A model generated the notes under the pieces. The model did not search any database, was not told where the DNA came from, and saw nothing but the letters and a program-made list of their open reading frames with translations. This document shows positions 8,878 through 18,620 of a stretch of DNA of 34,756 bases, piece by piece (position 1 is the stretch's first letter; each line of letters starts with the position of its first letter). A program made the position numbers and the translations under genes. Where the stretch lies: the NCBI GenBank assembly GCA_019248075.1, contig JAEHHG010000007.1:1-34756 (forward strand). Reading direction: 5' to 3'. Source of the DNA: Candidatus Gracilibacteria bacterium S5_H10. Its GTDB lineage: Bacteria > Patescibacteriota > Gracilibacteria > Absconditabacterales > Absconditicoccaceae.

Positions 8878-11800
8878 TTATGTTGCCGCTGGAGAATCTA
8901 CTCCAGGAGTTTGTTCATCAGATACTGGTGGGCGAGGAGTATTGATAGGAATATGTGGCGCTTCTAATTTTGGTTGAATTGCTGCTGCTTTTACTGCTTC
9001 TTGTGTAGCTATTTTTTCTGCCTCTGTCTGTTGGGGAAGTTTGTCTTCATCTGTATTTATACCCAATCTTGCTTCCATTTCTGCGTCAACAAATTCTCTT
9101 TTTCTTCCGTATTTTTTACCTGAGTATTCTTTGAGGATTGGTACTATTTTTTTGTTTTGATAATCTTGCGTGTAAATCATATTCATACTAAATGCACGGG
9201 TAGTCGCGTTGTCTATATTCAATTTTACATATGCTTTATAGTTTGCTATACCTACGATATCTTCTTGTGAAAGTACAGGAGCATATTCTTTTTCGAGAAA
9301 TTCTGCATCGGGAGCACCTACTTTGAATGATTGCATAGTACCGACGTTACCAAAAACAGCTGCTTTTACGTCATTTTTTCCACCACCGACATCGCCGAGT
9401 CCTTTTGGCGGATCAAGCTGAGCTATGTATTGGTGTGCCATGATAAGGGATAATCTATATTTTCTGGCTTCTGATAAAATATCTGCAAATGTTCCTGAAA
9501 CAAAGTTTTGGAATTCATCCACATAGAGGAAGAAATCTTTTCTGTTTTCTTCTTTTTGTCTGGCTCTTGCCATCGCTGCAGTGTAGATTTTGGAAACGAT
9601 AATCATACCTAATAGATTTGCATTCATCTCACCTATTCTACCTTTACTAAGATTGATGATAAGAATCTTCTTATTGTCCATGACATCTTCAAACTTGAAT
9701 GCTGATTTGGTTTGTCCGATGATATTTCTGATCAGTCTATTGGTATTAAAAGATACGAATTTGGCTGAAAAGTATGGAATGATCTCTTGTTTTTCTCTAT
9801 CTCCCATTGCATTGAATGTTCTTTCCCATCGATTTTTTACGGTAGGATTTGTTACTTTTTTTACCTTGTATTCTCTATATCCTTCGTCGGTGAAAAGTCT
9901 TACAATATCCAATAATGTTGGTCTATCTTCGAAGTCTTCAAGCAATGTCAGTGATCAGTATTTAAAATATTCTTGTAGTCTTGGTCCAAAAATTTCTGGT
10001 CAGAACATTTTGATAAAAATCTCTGTTGCATCATTGACGACTCTATCTGCTTCGTCGAGAATGTTGATCTCGTACATATTCAATCCCATTGGTCTGTCTT
10101 CATTTCCTGCATCGAAATAGATGACATCTTTTGCTCTTTCTTTTGGAATATAGGCTAAGATATCTTCTGCAAGATCTCCATGTGGATCGATCAAACATAA
10201 TCAATCACCATTCCAAATATCTTGTCTTGCTATTGTCTGCAGAAATACCGATTTTCATGTACCTGATTTTCCGATACAATAATAGTGTCTCATCCTATCA
10301 TCTCTTTTCATATATACAGGAGATAGTGTATTTCTATAGATGTTGGTTCAAAGCAAGATAGCATCTTTATATAGCCTATATCATAATCATTTTTTTTGGA
10401 CAATGGTTTTAACAAATTTCTTTCCGTCTTTTTCTATTATCTCTTTTCCTATGAGATCTTTTTGACTAAATTTTTCTATTGGCTCAAAAATATCTTCATT
10501 GTGATTTGTTTCTTCTACCGCCCAATGTTTTTTATAGTCCATTAATATATTATCGAGTTTTCATCATTTATAGCTTTCTGCTAATACTCAACTCATGACA
10601 TATCCATTGAAATCTTTTGGTATAGGAAGATTTTCTGGTGCAGGAAGTACTTTATATTGCATCCAAGAAATAATAGGTGAACGATTGTATGTAGCATCAG
10701 GGAAATGAAATAGTGAAGTAAGCTCGTTGATTCCTAGTATATTCTTTTTAAATCCAAATTTTGTAATAAAATTGTTTATTGCTATTTTTCGGAGTGGTTT
10801 GAGTAACCATCCAAATACATCTGTTTTTCCTTGTGGTTCTACAAGTTCATTTCCATATTCATCACCATAAATAGTCAAAGAACTTACAATCTGATCCATA
10901 TTCTTATCTAAATTATTTTTGTCATCAGAACTTGTTACCACTAAAATACCTGAATTAAAAAACGGTAATGATGATTCTTCTCCCATTGCATTGAGATAAT
11001 CTTCTTTTGCTTTTACCATACGCACCATAGTAACTTCCTCTTCTTCTTTTTTTGAACTTAAAAGTTTGCTACTTGGTCCATTTATGAGAAATTCAATGAG
11101 CTTTCGTGGCATGATCAAATATGTTCGCCATCTTGTATTTCTACTATAAATAGGCAAATTTTTATATAATCTGTCTACGGCTTTTTGAGATTTTTTATTA
11201 AATCGATCTCCAAGTGGTTTGATCGGTATAACTATGCTTAGTGTATCATATCTAGAAATTTTTCCTATAGAATCTATGATATTGTTGATAGGATCATCAG
11301 GCTGTTGCTTGAATGTCTTTATATTGTACAATGAATCTTTTTTTGTTTCTATTGGTATGATATCACTATATTTTTTTTTGAAAAATTTTGGTTTTTTTGT
11401 CCTTTCTATCGAACAGTTTGGAAATTGGGCTGAAATAGCTCCTTCAAGCACTGGTTGATATTCGGGATATGTTCCTATGATAAAATTAAGTAATCCATCT
11501 TCATAATGATAAATCATTGTGGTTTTTGGTTTATCAAACAACTTTCTCATTATGTTCTCTTTCATACTTAGTGATCCGATTTTGTGGAAATTGTGAAATA
11601 CTAAAGCCATACGTCAGATTTTTTCTTTCATATCTTTGGCTAACTCTTTTTCTTGTTCACGATCAAGCTTGCTTTGTCCTCTAGGAAGCAAAACCTTTAA
11701 ATACACAATTCTTCCAGAATTAAAGACATCATAAAAAAATCTTAGCATATTCCTGATTATGATCATCAAAAAGATTCCTGCAAAAAAGATGATTATTCCA

Positions 11801-12111
11801 TTGAGTACGTATTGTCAGTATTCGCTTGTTATCGCTTTTCGTCATGTTTGGAGTATCGTGCTTGTGGTTTGTGTGGTTTGTTGGTCTTTTTCGCTAGGCG
11901 TTGTGGTGAATCCTGGTCATTCTGTGCTTGCTGGAGTATATGTTTTTCCTAGTAAAAAATTCTTTATCTGAGTTGTTCCTCACATTTTTTCTATACAGGA
12001 AACTTTGTCCGTACCTCGAGCAACATTGGTTAATTGAGAAATGTTTTCCAGTGTCGCTGGGTTTTTTTCATAAGTATTTTTAATGGTTTGTTCACATAAT
12101 CATAATTCCAT
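8878..12111 (-). CDS. Membrane-anchored HerA/VirD4-type DNA-transfer ATPase (Patescibacteria type)
   Basis: 1077 aa with TGA as Gly. Residues 1-95 are Thr/Gln/Ser-rich. One membrane segment (about 98-120, ending IIIRN) is followed by LKVLLPRG and a long domain typical of Patescibacteria conjugation-type ATPases. Walker A is GKSGTGKS (614-621), with a TGA-coded Gly at 619. LIDPHGDLAEDIL follows, and later LYVDEFQNF, the Walker B region of TraG/VirD4/HerA-like motors. The tail (last about 90 aa) is Pro/Glu/Ala-rich. The family pumps DNA or protein at the membrane. No relaxase, VirB4 or pilin is visible here, so the substrate is unknown. The start ATG at 12109-12111 is the only ATG after the upstream stop. 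It may share a transcript with the six-helix protein gene, though a terminator lies between them. Confidence 0.82.
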
Positions 12112-12182
12112 ACTTTTGATAACTAAACGATAAAATAGTAACGCTTAAACAAGTATAGTCAAAAAATATCTTTTCTACAAAA

Positions 12183-12218
12183 AAAAATAGCTTTGTTCTA
12201 TTGTTCTAAGCCATTTTT
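12183..12218 (-). terminator. Terminator of the six-helix membrane protein gene
   Basis: An 11-bp stem (12183-12193 with 12208-12218, one G-U pair) is followed on the minus strand by a T run. It lies between the stop at 12256 and the start of the ATPase gene. Confidence 0.65.
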
Positions 12219-12255
12219 ATCAAAAAGTTATATAATATAGATTATTTACGCAAAA

Positions 12256-13155
12256 TTATTTTTTTTTGGCTTTTAAATACTCGTTATTGTTTTCTTTGAG
12301 CTTATCATAGATTTCTTTTCGAAAATATGCAAAAAATGCCCTTATTATGGAACTAGCATAAGAACTGAAAAGAATTCCGAAGAAAAATAGCCCGTATACA
12401 CTTCGTTTTATTGCTGTATATTGGATGATATTGAATACAATCGCCAAATATGCTAATATAATGGGTATAGCGAGTATAATCAAGAAATTGATTGAAAAAT
12501 TAATAGTTAATATGGTTTGTATTCTTACATATTTAAAGCTTTCTTTGAGGTTTCTCAGTGAAAATTCACAGCTTTTGATCACTGCATCATATAATCATTT
12601 TCCCTCTAGTGTCATGATATATCTTGTGTATACTTTGAGACAGTTGATTATTGTCATAGCGCCAAACCAGAACAGTAGCAAAAAAATCGTAAAACTTCCA
12701 TGTAATCACCCGGAAACAGCTATTTTGAGTAAAGTTAACCAGTATACTGTTGGTGAAAGAATCAATGAAATAATCCCAAATTCAAACATCGGGAAGAAAT
12801 CGTCTCTTCCTTTTTTGAGTGCGTTCCTGATACTTCTATTTTTATCGTTGAAATAATGGATGATTGCTGATTGCCCTATAGGATAGATAAGAGAATATGC
12901 TATAAATACGACTATGGTGATCCCTATTACTCGACTGATAACATGATTGTTGTTTATCTCTTGGACAAAAAATTCAGCTACTTTCCCTACGTATAATCCA
13001 TTTTCGTAATTTCTAGCAAACAGCGTATTTATATTTAAGATTATCAACAAACTTGCGATCAATGAATGGAAAAAAGATGTTGCCAGCGTCAATCTTATTA
13101 TTTTGTGGTCATTTTTCATATAATCGATAGAATTTTTTATGATGGATTTAAGCAT
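12256..13155 (-). CDS. Six-helix membrane protein, unknown function
   Basis: 299 aa; one TGA at 12706 and others further on are read as Gly and join two ORFs. About six hydrophobic segments lie near residues 19-41, 73-95, 125-147, 154-172, 216-243 and 256-280, with a Lys-rich C-terminus (KENNNEYLKAKKK). The plan of a short basic N-terminus with pairs of helices resembles the uncharacterised six-helix proteins of unknown function common in Patescibacteria, but I cannot name a family. It lies upstream of the DNA-transfer ATPase gene on the same strand, so a partnership is possible though unproven. Confidence 0.75.
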
Positions 13156-13338
13156 TATTTGAAAAATATATTGGCTGATAAACTAAAGTGTTGCTATGTG
13201 TAATGTACTGAAAAATCCTGCGGAGGCAATAGCAATTTCATTTTGCCTTTTACTTGTGATCTTTCTCAGACCTAATTAGTATTGCAAGTTTTTGCCAAAT
13301 ATATATATATTTTCTGTCTTTATTTTGTCCTCTTACCT

Positions 13339-13791
13339 ATGAAATTTATAAAGAGATTTGTTTTTGTGTTTCTTCTTTTGCTCATAGCTTTTTTTGTCTA
13401 TCGTTTGATCAATCCGAGCGCAGCAAAATCATTGCTCTATGATCTTAAATCTTTTTCTAATACCAATATAGGAACACATTTTTCTCTTACATGAACGACT
13501 TTGGAAACTACATGAACCGTCCTTGATACTACGTGAGTTGTTTTGGAAACTACATGAACTATTGAAGAAATCACTGGTGACGATGAACTTTTGCTTAAAG
13601 ATGTTGATCTTCCAGCAGAGGATTTTACTTCAGAAACTTCTTCGACATGAACAGTTAATTCAACTTCAACTCCTACGACAACAACTTCATCATCAACCAC
13701 GACTACACAACCAAAAACTACTACAACTTCTTCAAATGGTGGTATCTCTAAACAAGATATTGTTGATCTGCAAACATTATTTGGTGATTAA
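13339..13791 (+). CDS. Thr/Ser-rich membrane-anchored protein
   Basis: 150 aa with TGA as Gly. An N-terminal hydrophobic anchor (KRFVFVFLLLLIAFFVY) is followed by Thr-rich repeats of the type LETTGTV / LDTTGVV / LETTGTI, in which the glycines are TGA. Then comes an acidic patch, a Thr/Ser/Pro linker, and a short C-terminal segment, ISKQDIVDLQTLFGD. It is likely a surface stalk or linker protein. The ATG at 13339 places the anchor at the N-terminus; an upstream ATG at 13282 would add 19 residues. It precedes gatA by 18 bp. Confidence 0.7.
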
Positions 13792-13809
13792 TTTATTTTT
13801 ATTATCGGT

Positions 13810-15228
13810 ATGGATATAACACTTAAAACATATATCAATGATTCGAGTTTTGTTCCTCAAAAACTTGTAGCAACATATCTAGAAACAGCAAAAAAGTTGA
13901 ATGCTGACTATTTTTCTTTTGTGAGATTTCATGAAGATTATGTGAATACGCATATCGATGAATTTGCTTCGAGACCATTGAAAGCTGCACCGATTGGTAT
14001 CAAGGATATTATTCTTACTCAAGGATATATCACTTCATGTGGATCTAAAATGCTTGAAAATTATGTAAGTCCTTATAGTGCAACCTGTTTTTTGAACTTG
14101 GAAAAACATGGATGACTTATGATAGGAAAAACAAATATGGATGAATTTGCTATGTGATCAACAACAGAAACTTCGTATTTTGGCAAAACTAAAAATTTTT
14201 ATGGAATCAATAGAACTCCTGGATGAAGTTCAGGATGATCTGCAACAGCAGTCGCTTCATGAGCAGTAATTTGAGCTTTGGGGACTGATACGTGAGGAAG
14301 TATTCGTCAGCCTGCTGCATGGTCTTGAATTGTATGAATAAAACCTACCTATGGAATGGTTTCTCGTTATGGCGTACAATCTATGGCATCAAGTTTGGAT
14401 CAAGTAGGAGTGATGACAAAAACTGTCGATGATGCAGAAATATTACTCAAAGCTATTGCTTGATTTGATCCTAAAGATTCGCAAAGCGATCCTAGAGCTG
14501 ATGATTTTGTTCATTCAATACATAAAATGCAAGATACTGAATGTAAAAAACTAAAAATAGGGATTCCGGTGGAAGCTTTGTGAGAAGGATTAGATCCTCA
14601 GATCAAAAATTTATTTCTTTCTGTGATAGACAAGCTCCGCGCTGATGGAATTGTTGTAGAAGATATCAGTTTGCCTATGCTTGCCTATTCTGTGTCTATG
14701 TATTATACTTTGATGCCGGCAGAAGTAAGTACAAATCTTGCAAGATTTGATGGAATAAAATTTGGTCTTCAGTCCGACAGTATGAATGCAAAAAATCTTC
14801 AACAATATTATGAAACTATTAGATCTGAATGATTTGGTGAAGAAGCAAAGAGGAGAATCTTGCTTGGTACGTTTGTGTTGAGCTCAGCTAATTATGAGTG
14901 ATATTATCTTAAAGCACAAAAAGCAAGAGAAGAATTGCAGTCAGAATTTGCTAAAACATTTGCAAAATATGATATTATCCTTACACCAACAGTTCCTGAA
15001 GTTGCATGGAAAATTGGAGCAAAGACTGATGATCCTTTGAAAGTATATTTGGCAGATATGTATACTATTCCTGCAAATATGTGAGGTATTCCTGCTATGT
15101 CGATACCGATGTGAATGGTAGAAGATCAATGAGAAAATATGCCAACATGAATTCAGCTTATGGCAGATAAACGGTCAGAAGATAAATTATTTGGTTTTTG
15201 AAGATATCTTGAAAAATTACTCGTCTAG
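13810..15228 (+). CDS. gatA: Glu-tRNA(Gln)/Asp-tRNA(Asn) amidotransferase subunit A
   Basis: 472 aa with many TGA-Gly codons. It is the amidase subunit of GatCAB, which makes Gln-tRNA or Asn-tRNA from the mischarged tRNA. The amidase signature is complete: catalytic Lys65 in PIGIKD, PGGSSGGSATAVASG with cis-Ser140, and GTDTGGSIRQPA with nucleophile Ser164. The C-terminal region [13 protein letters not shown] is also typical. In the signature, several Gly codons alternate GGA and TGA. gatB and gatC are not in the window. The gene ends with TAG and tRNA-Arg starts 13 bp later. Confidence 0.97.
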
Positions 15229-15241
15229 GCGAGTATATTAT

Positions 15242-15313
15242 GATCCGGTCGTTCAGTGGATAGGACACAATCCTGCGAAGATTGTAACCCAGGTTCGACT
15301 CCTGGTCGGGTCG
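15242..15313 (+). tRNA. tRNA-Arg (anticodon GCG)
   Basis: A full cloverleaf of 72 nt without an encoded CCA. The acceptor stem is GATCCGG with TCGGGTC, the D stem GTTC/GGAC, the anticodon stem CAATC/GATTG with loop CTGCGAA, and the T stem CCAGG/CCTGG with loop TTCGACT. The discriminator is G. The loop gives anticodon GCG, which reads CGC and CGU by G34. Most bacteria use ACG edited to ICG. Confidence 0.9.
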
Positions 15314-15340
15314 ATATTTACTTATTCAAGATTTCTTTCG

Positions 15341-15441
15341 CTTTTATATATCAAAAATCTGTCATACCTGACAGATTTTTTCATTTCCTTTGTGAAACTT
15401 TAGTAATTTTATCGAAGCAATGACTTATAGTGTTCTCTGTT
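15341..15441. repeat. 101-bp exact repeat, copy 2
   Basis: Identical to positions 1-101. It covers a terminator (15353-15381) and the last 33 bases of the primase-like gene that ends at 15409. It starts 27 bp after the tRNA-Arg gene. Confidence 0.9.
15353..15381. terminator. Bidirectional terminator hairpin
   Basis: The same 12-bp perfect stem and TACC loop as at 13-41. It serves the converging gatA/tRNA-Arg transcript and the minus-strand primase-like gene. Confidence 0.85.
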
Positions 15442-16275
15442 TTTCCGTATAGTTTCTGGTGTGAGCTTTTGAAGCTTGCTGATGAACTTTGGATCTGCTA
15501 ATTCTTCTTGGCTGATAGGAACTGTTATCCCATCTATGGTTTTACTATCTTTGATATGAAGTGAAAAAGGACATCTTGCTAATTTGCCTGCTGGAGTATT
15601 ACTAGTATCCAAAATGATCGCTCATTTTTTTCTTTCATGTCCTGCAACGACATTCAGTTTGGTTATTTTACTTACTTCAGCTGCCCATTTCGTAGGAAAG
15701 CTTTCCTCTTTCCCTTTTCCATAACTCAAATATCTATCATACATAGCATGATCTATAGTTTTTTTTAGTAATACATAAATATGGAAACTTGCTCATGTCC
15801 GGAGAATTAGCGGTTTGTATTTCATGAGTTCGTTGAATTGTTTGTCAGATATAATAGTTTTTATTAATTCATTCGCTACTTTTCTTGCATCATCAGCTGA
15901 GTTATCTTGTCTATCTATATCTATGAAAATCCTGTCGATACTATTTCCGTATTCGTTGTTGCATGCATAAAAAAAGTTTATCAATTTCCTTGGAACGAAA
16001 TATTTTCGTATGAGTATTTGTTTTGGTGTAAGCTGTTTTTCTAGATCTTTGAGATGATGATTAGCTCTAAGCTCAAGATATTTGTCATCTATCTCTTTGA
16101 AATCATCTATAAAGAGAGGAGGATTCTTGGTCCCTCTTTTGAGCAATACAAAATTTTCTCCGATGATTTTGCTTGCAATTTCTTTGTCTTTCAAAAGATT
16201 TTTTATCAAAGGAGTGACTTTGCTATATCGTCAAAGTACATCTAAACTTCAGTAAGGATGAAGGATATCTTTCAT
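15409..16275 (-). CDS. Archaeo-eukaryotic primase (LigD polymerase-like) protein, stand-alone
   Basis: 288 aa with TGA as Gly. Three AEP motifs appear in order. Motif I is RIFIDIDRQDNSADDARK, with the metal-binding D-x-D. Motif II is RTGASFHIYVLL, comparable to KTSGGKGLHV of the LigD polymerase domain, with TGA coding its Gly. Motif III is AIILDTSNTP, then ARCPFSLHIK and a VPISQEEL end, like the iD...YSxR..vSxPlxWdEL end of LigD-Pol. The protein lacks ligase and nuclease domains. The family makes primers or fills DNA breaks. The ATG at 16273-16275 gives a sensible N-terminus; a TTG at 16209 would be shorter. The 3' end lies in the 101-bp repeat. A terminator separates it from the membrane-protein gene upstream. 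Confidence 0.72.
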
Positions 16276-16350
16276 AGATAAAACGTTTACACGATAAAGC
16301 TAAACGTTACTTGTCTAGGTTATATGTATTTGCTTGTGCTTGTAAACAAA

Positions 16351-16378
16351 AAAAACCTGTCGTTTTCGGCAGGTTTTT
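16351..16378. terminator. Terminator hairpin
   Basis: AAAAACCTGTCG / CGGCAGGTTTTT around a TTTT loop (one G-U pair), with A and T runs on both sides. It lies between the small membrane-protein gene ending at 16393 and the primase-like gene. Confidence 0.88.
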
Positions 16379-16392
16379 GATCTTAAAAAATA

Positions 16393-16632
16393 TTATTTTG
16401 CTTTTTTTTCTTTCTTTTGGAAGAATGCTAGGTAGATGATAGGTAATATTCCTAATGTATTGAAAATAAAAATACAAATAAATCGTGCTAATTGCTTTTT
16501 ACTTCCAGATTTCCAAAGTCCGATACCTTTTCGGATCATATCTCGTATCATAAGAAGTCCAAGTAAAATTATAGTACCTTGAGTAATTGTTGGTACTGAG
16601 CTTGTAGCTAAACTTCCTGTTAGCATTTCCAT
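16393..16632 (-). CDS. Small two-helix membrane protein (DUF5652-like)
   Basis: 79 aa without TGA. Two hydrophobic segments (about residues 20-30, ITQGTIILLGLLMIRD, and 50-70) frame a basic loop, RKGIGLWKSGSKKQLAR. The ending NTLGILPIIYLAFFQKKEKK matches the small NxxGILPIIYLxFF proteins widespread in Patescibacteria. Function unknown. The start ATG at 16630-16632 lies 32 bp after the Nudix gene's stop, so it probably ends the SLH-ruvB-Nudix transcript, and a terminator follows. Confidence 0.75.
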   Translation of the reverse strand: MEMLTGSLATSSVPTITQGTIILLGLLMIRDMIRKGIGLWKSGSKKQLARFICIFIFNTLGILPIIYLAFFQKKEKKAK

Positions 16633-16664
16633 TATATGATGATTATAAAATAAAAATTACATAT

Positions 16665-17195
16665 TTATGCTATATTTTTACACTGTTTTTTCAACTGATC
16701 TTTGACTTGTGTATAATCATTCACAAATCATGAACAGAATTCCTCTGGATGCTGAGCTAACTCCTTTTCTATCTCTTCAAAACTAACTTCCCTTGCTTCT
16801 ACCAATTCTTCATTGAGCTGTATATCATCATCGGTCATACCTACGAATATTCCACAGAATATCTTGTATATCATGCCGTCATTGTGGACTTCTTGATAAA
16901 ATTTTTCTAAGCGGATGAGTGGACAGTCGATATTCAATTCTTCTTTGAGTTCGCGTTGTGCTGCATCTGGATATGATTCTCCTTGCATGACATTTCAGAA
17001 TGCTGCGAGGTCGTATTTGCTTGCTGCATTCCTTTTATGTTCTGCTCTTTTACAGACGAGCAACTTCCCGTTTGATCTTATGAGAAAGATAGCTACGACT
17101 CTTGAGATGAATCCTTGCTCTATTTTTTTACTTTTCAATTCTTGTCCGATAACTTCATCGTTATCGTTCACTATGTCTACGAGATGGTCTGCCAT
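16665..17195 (-). CDS. Nudix hydrolase
   Basis: 176 aa with TGA as Gly. The Nudix box is complete: G-x5-E-x7-REL-x-EEL-x-I, seen as GNVMQGE, then SYPDAAQ, then RELKEELNI. Its first Gly is a TGA codon, so the motif is destroyed in the standard code. The N-terminal part, HLVDIVNDNDEVIGQEL, resembles the Nudix/IDI-like proteins that start with 'vDiVdenDevig'. The family hydrolyses nucleoside-diphosphate-linked substrates; the substrate here is unknown. A TTG at 17207 would extend it, but the ATG at 17195 begins 13 bp after the ruvB stop and looks right. It is co-transcribed with ruvB. Confidence 0.9.
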
Positions 17196-17208
17196 GTTTT
17201 TTAGCAAA

Positions 17209-18177
17209 TTACGAAATTAAAATTCTTCCTGCACCAGTTTTTTCAATTTTTCAAAGTTTTAGCAACAATGGTTCAATGTCTTCTTCTACAGCTTTTTCAT
17301 TGACTCATAATTGGACGGCGATGGCTTTGACACCAAGCGGTCTATCGGCTTTTTCAAGTATTTCCAAATATTTGGCGTGAAGGGGAGTCATACCACCTTC
17401 TTCGATTTGGCTGTGTTTGAGGAATTCCTCTCGAAGGGTATCAGTTAAATTTTTTCAAATCTCCCCTCACCCCTCTTTATCAAGAGGGGAACGTGTTATT
17501 ACAAAGTCACGGATCTTGATACAGAGATTATGAATTTCTCTCGGTACAGAACCAACTTTTTCACTAATTTTTTTAATGGTATTCTCACTGGTTTTGATCT
17601 CATATTTATTGAGATATTTTTTTATGATAGTTTCTTTTTCGTCTGAAGTATATTCCATGAAATGAAAATGATAGACGAATCTATTTTTGATTGGCTGGCT
17701 TAATGATTCTGATTTTGTCGTTGCTCCGATAAGTGTGAATGGATTGATTGGAATCCTGACATTACCTCATTCGGGCATTACCATATCGATGACAAAATCT
17801 TCCATCGCAACATATAAGACTTCTTCTATATTTGGTTTGAGTCTGTGAAGCTCATCAATAAAGAGAATGTCTCACTTTTCTAATGTATTTAAAATGCTTA
17901 TAATCTCTGATGGTTTTGTGATCGCATATCATGTCACTGCTTTGATACTTACTTGTCATTGTTTTGAAATGATATGTGCCATTGTTGTTTTTCCAAATCC
18001 GCTGGGACCGGAAAACAAAATGTGCCCTACCTGTCATTCTCTTTTTTTACCGCTTTCTATAGCAGTTTTCACGATTTCTTTGATATGCTCTTGTCCGATA
18101 AATTCATCGAAAGTATTCGGTCTTCATGAATGACTGATGTTCAGAAGTTTGTCCGTATTTATTTTTTTTATTTCCAT
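17209..18177 (-). CDS. ruvB: Holliday junction branch-migration ATPase RuvB
   Basis: 322 aa with TGA as Gly. It is the hexameric motor that moves Holliday junctions with Ruv[17 protein letters not shown] opens the family domain, Walker A is GPSGFGKTT (57-65), and Walker B is [10 protein letters not shown] (104-113). Sensor 1 is LIGATTK, and the C-terminal winged helix ends EKTGAGRIL. Residues about 229-241 ([13 protein letters not shown]) are encoded by a palindromic repeat in the linker between the AAA+ and winged-helix parts. The canonical arginine-finger segment NRF is present. The start overlaps the upstream stop by one base (TAATG). ruvA and ruvC are not in the window. Confidence 0.93.
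17470..17489. repeat. Palindromic repeat inside ruvB
   Basis: CCCCTCTT / AAGAGGGG with a TATC loop, flanked by CTCCCCTCA. It sits in the ruvB coding sequence and encodes an in-frame insert. A similar motif (CCCTCTTT / AAAGAGGG) lies at 22185-22205. Confidence 0.75.
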
Positions 18178-18587
18178 TAATCTTTTTTGGTAAATCTCAT
18201 AAATCTTGGGTAGTGAATGATGAATATTCCAAAGAACAAAATTCCTCGTATTGCTCCGCCAAGAACATCTTGTTTATATGTGACTTTTCTGGATTGGACA
18301 AGCATTACTTTTTTTTCTTCTTCGCATTGTTTTATTTCCGCTGTTGTTGCTTTGGTAGATTCTTTTCCATCGTAATCATTGTACTTACAGTTTTCTATTT
18401 CATAATATCTCTCTCCTGCTATATATTCGTCATTGGTGATGATTATCTGTTTTCCTATGCTAAAACATAATATTCCAAAGCTGATTACTGATCCTATTAC
18501 TCCCACTAATGTCATGATAAGAAAATAGATCTTGAGTGGACTTCGTGTGTGTGTTTTGGTTTCGTGTGCTGGTTTTTTTGCTACCAT
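18177..18587 (-). CDS. Two-helix membrane protein, unknown function
   Basis: 136 aa without TGA. A short basic N-terminus (HETKTHTRSPLK) is followed by a first helix (about 20-45, IYFLIMTLVGVIGSVISF). A hydrophilic loop (about 50-105) has two Cys and a Glu/Lys-rich part. A second helix near the C-terminus (GILFFGIFIIHY) is followed by PRFMRFTKKD. This plan is common in Patescibacteria two-helix proteins of unknown role. Its stop shares one base with the ruvB start, so the two are translationally coupled. It starts 33 bp after the SLH gene's stop. Confidence 0.75.
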   Translation of the reverse strand: MVAKKPAHETKTHTRSPLKIYFLIMTLVGVIGSVISFGILCFSIGKQIIITNDEYIAGERYYEIENCKYNDYDGKESTKATTAEIKQCEEEKKVMLVQSRKVTYKQDVLGGAIRGILFFGIFIIHYPRFMRFTKKD

Positions 18588-18620
18588 TGTACAAAAAGAA
18601 AAAATAAAAATGTTATGTTA

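Noticed and set aside
16665-18177. Nudix-RuvB operon as a defence island
   Set aside because: Both are ordinary housekeeping or repair genes and no toxin, nuclease or sensor partner is present.
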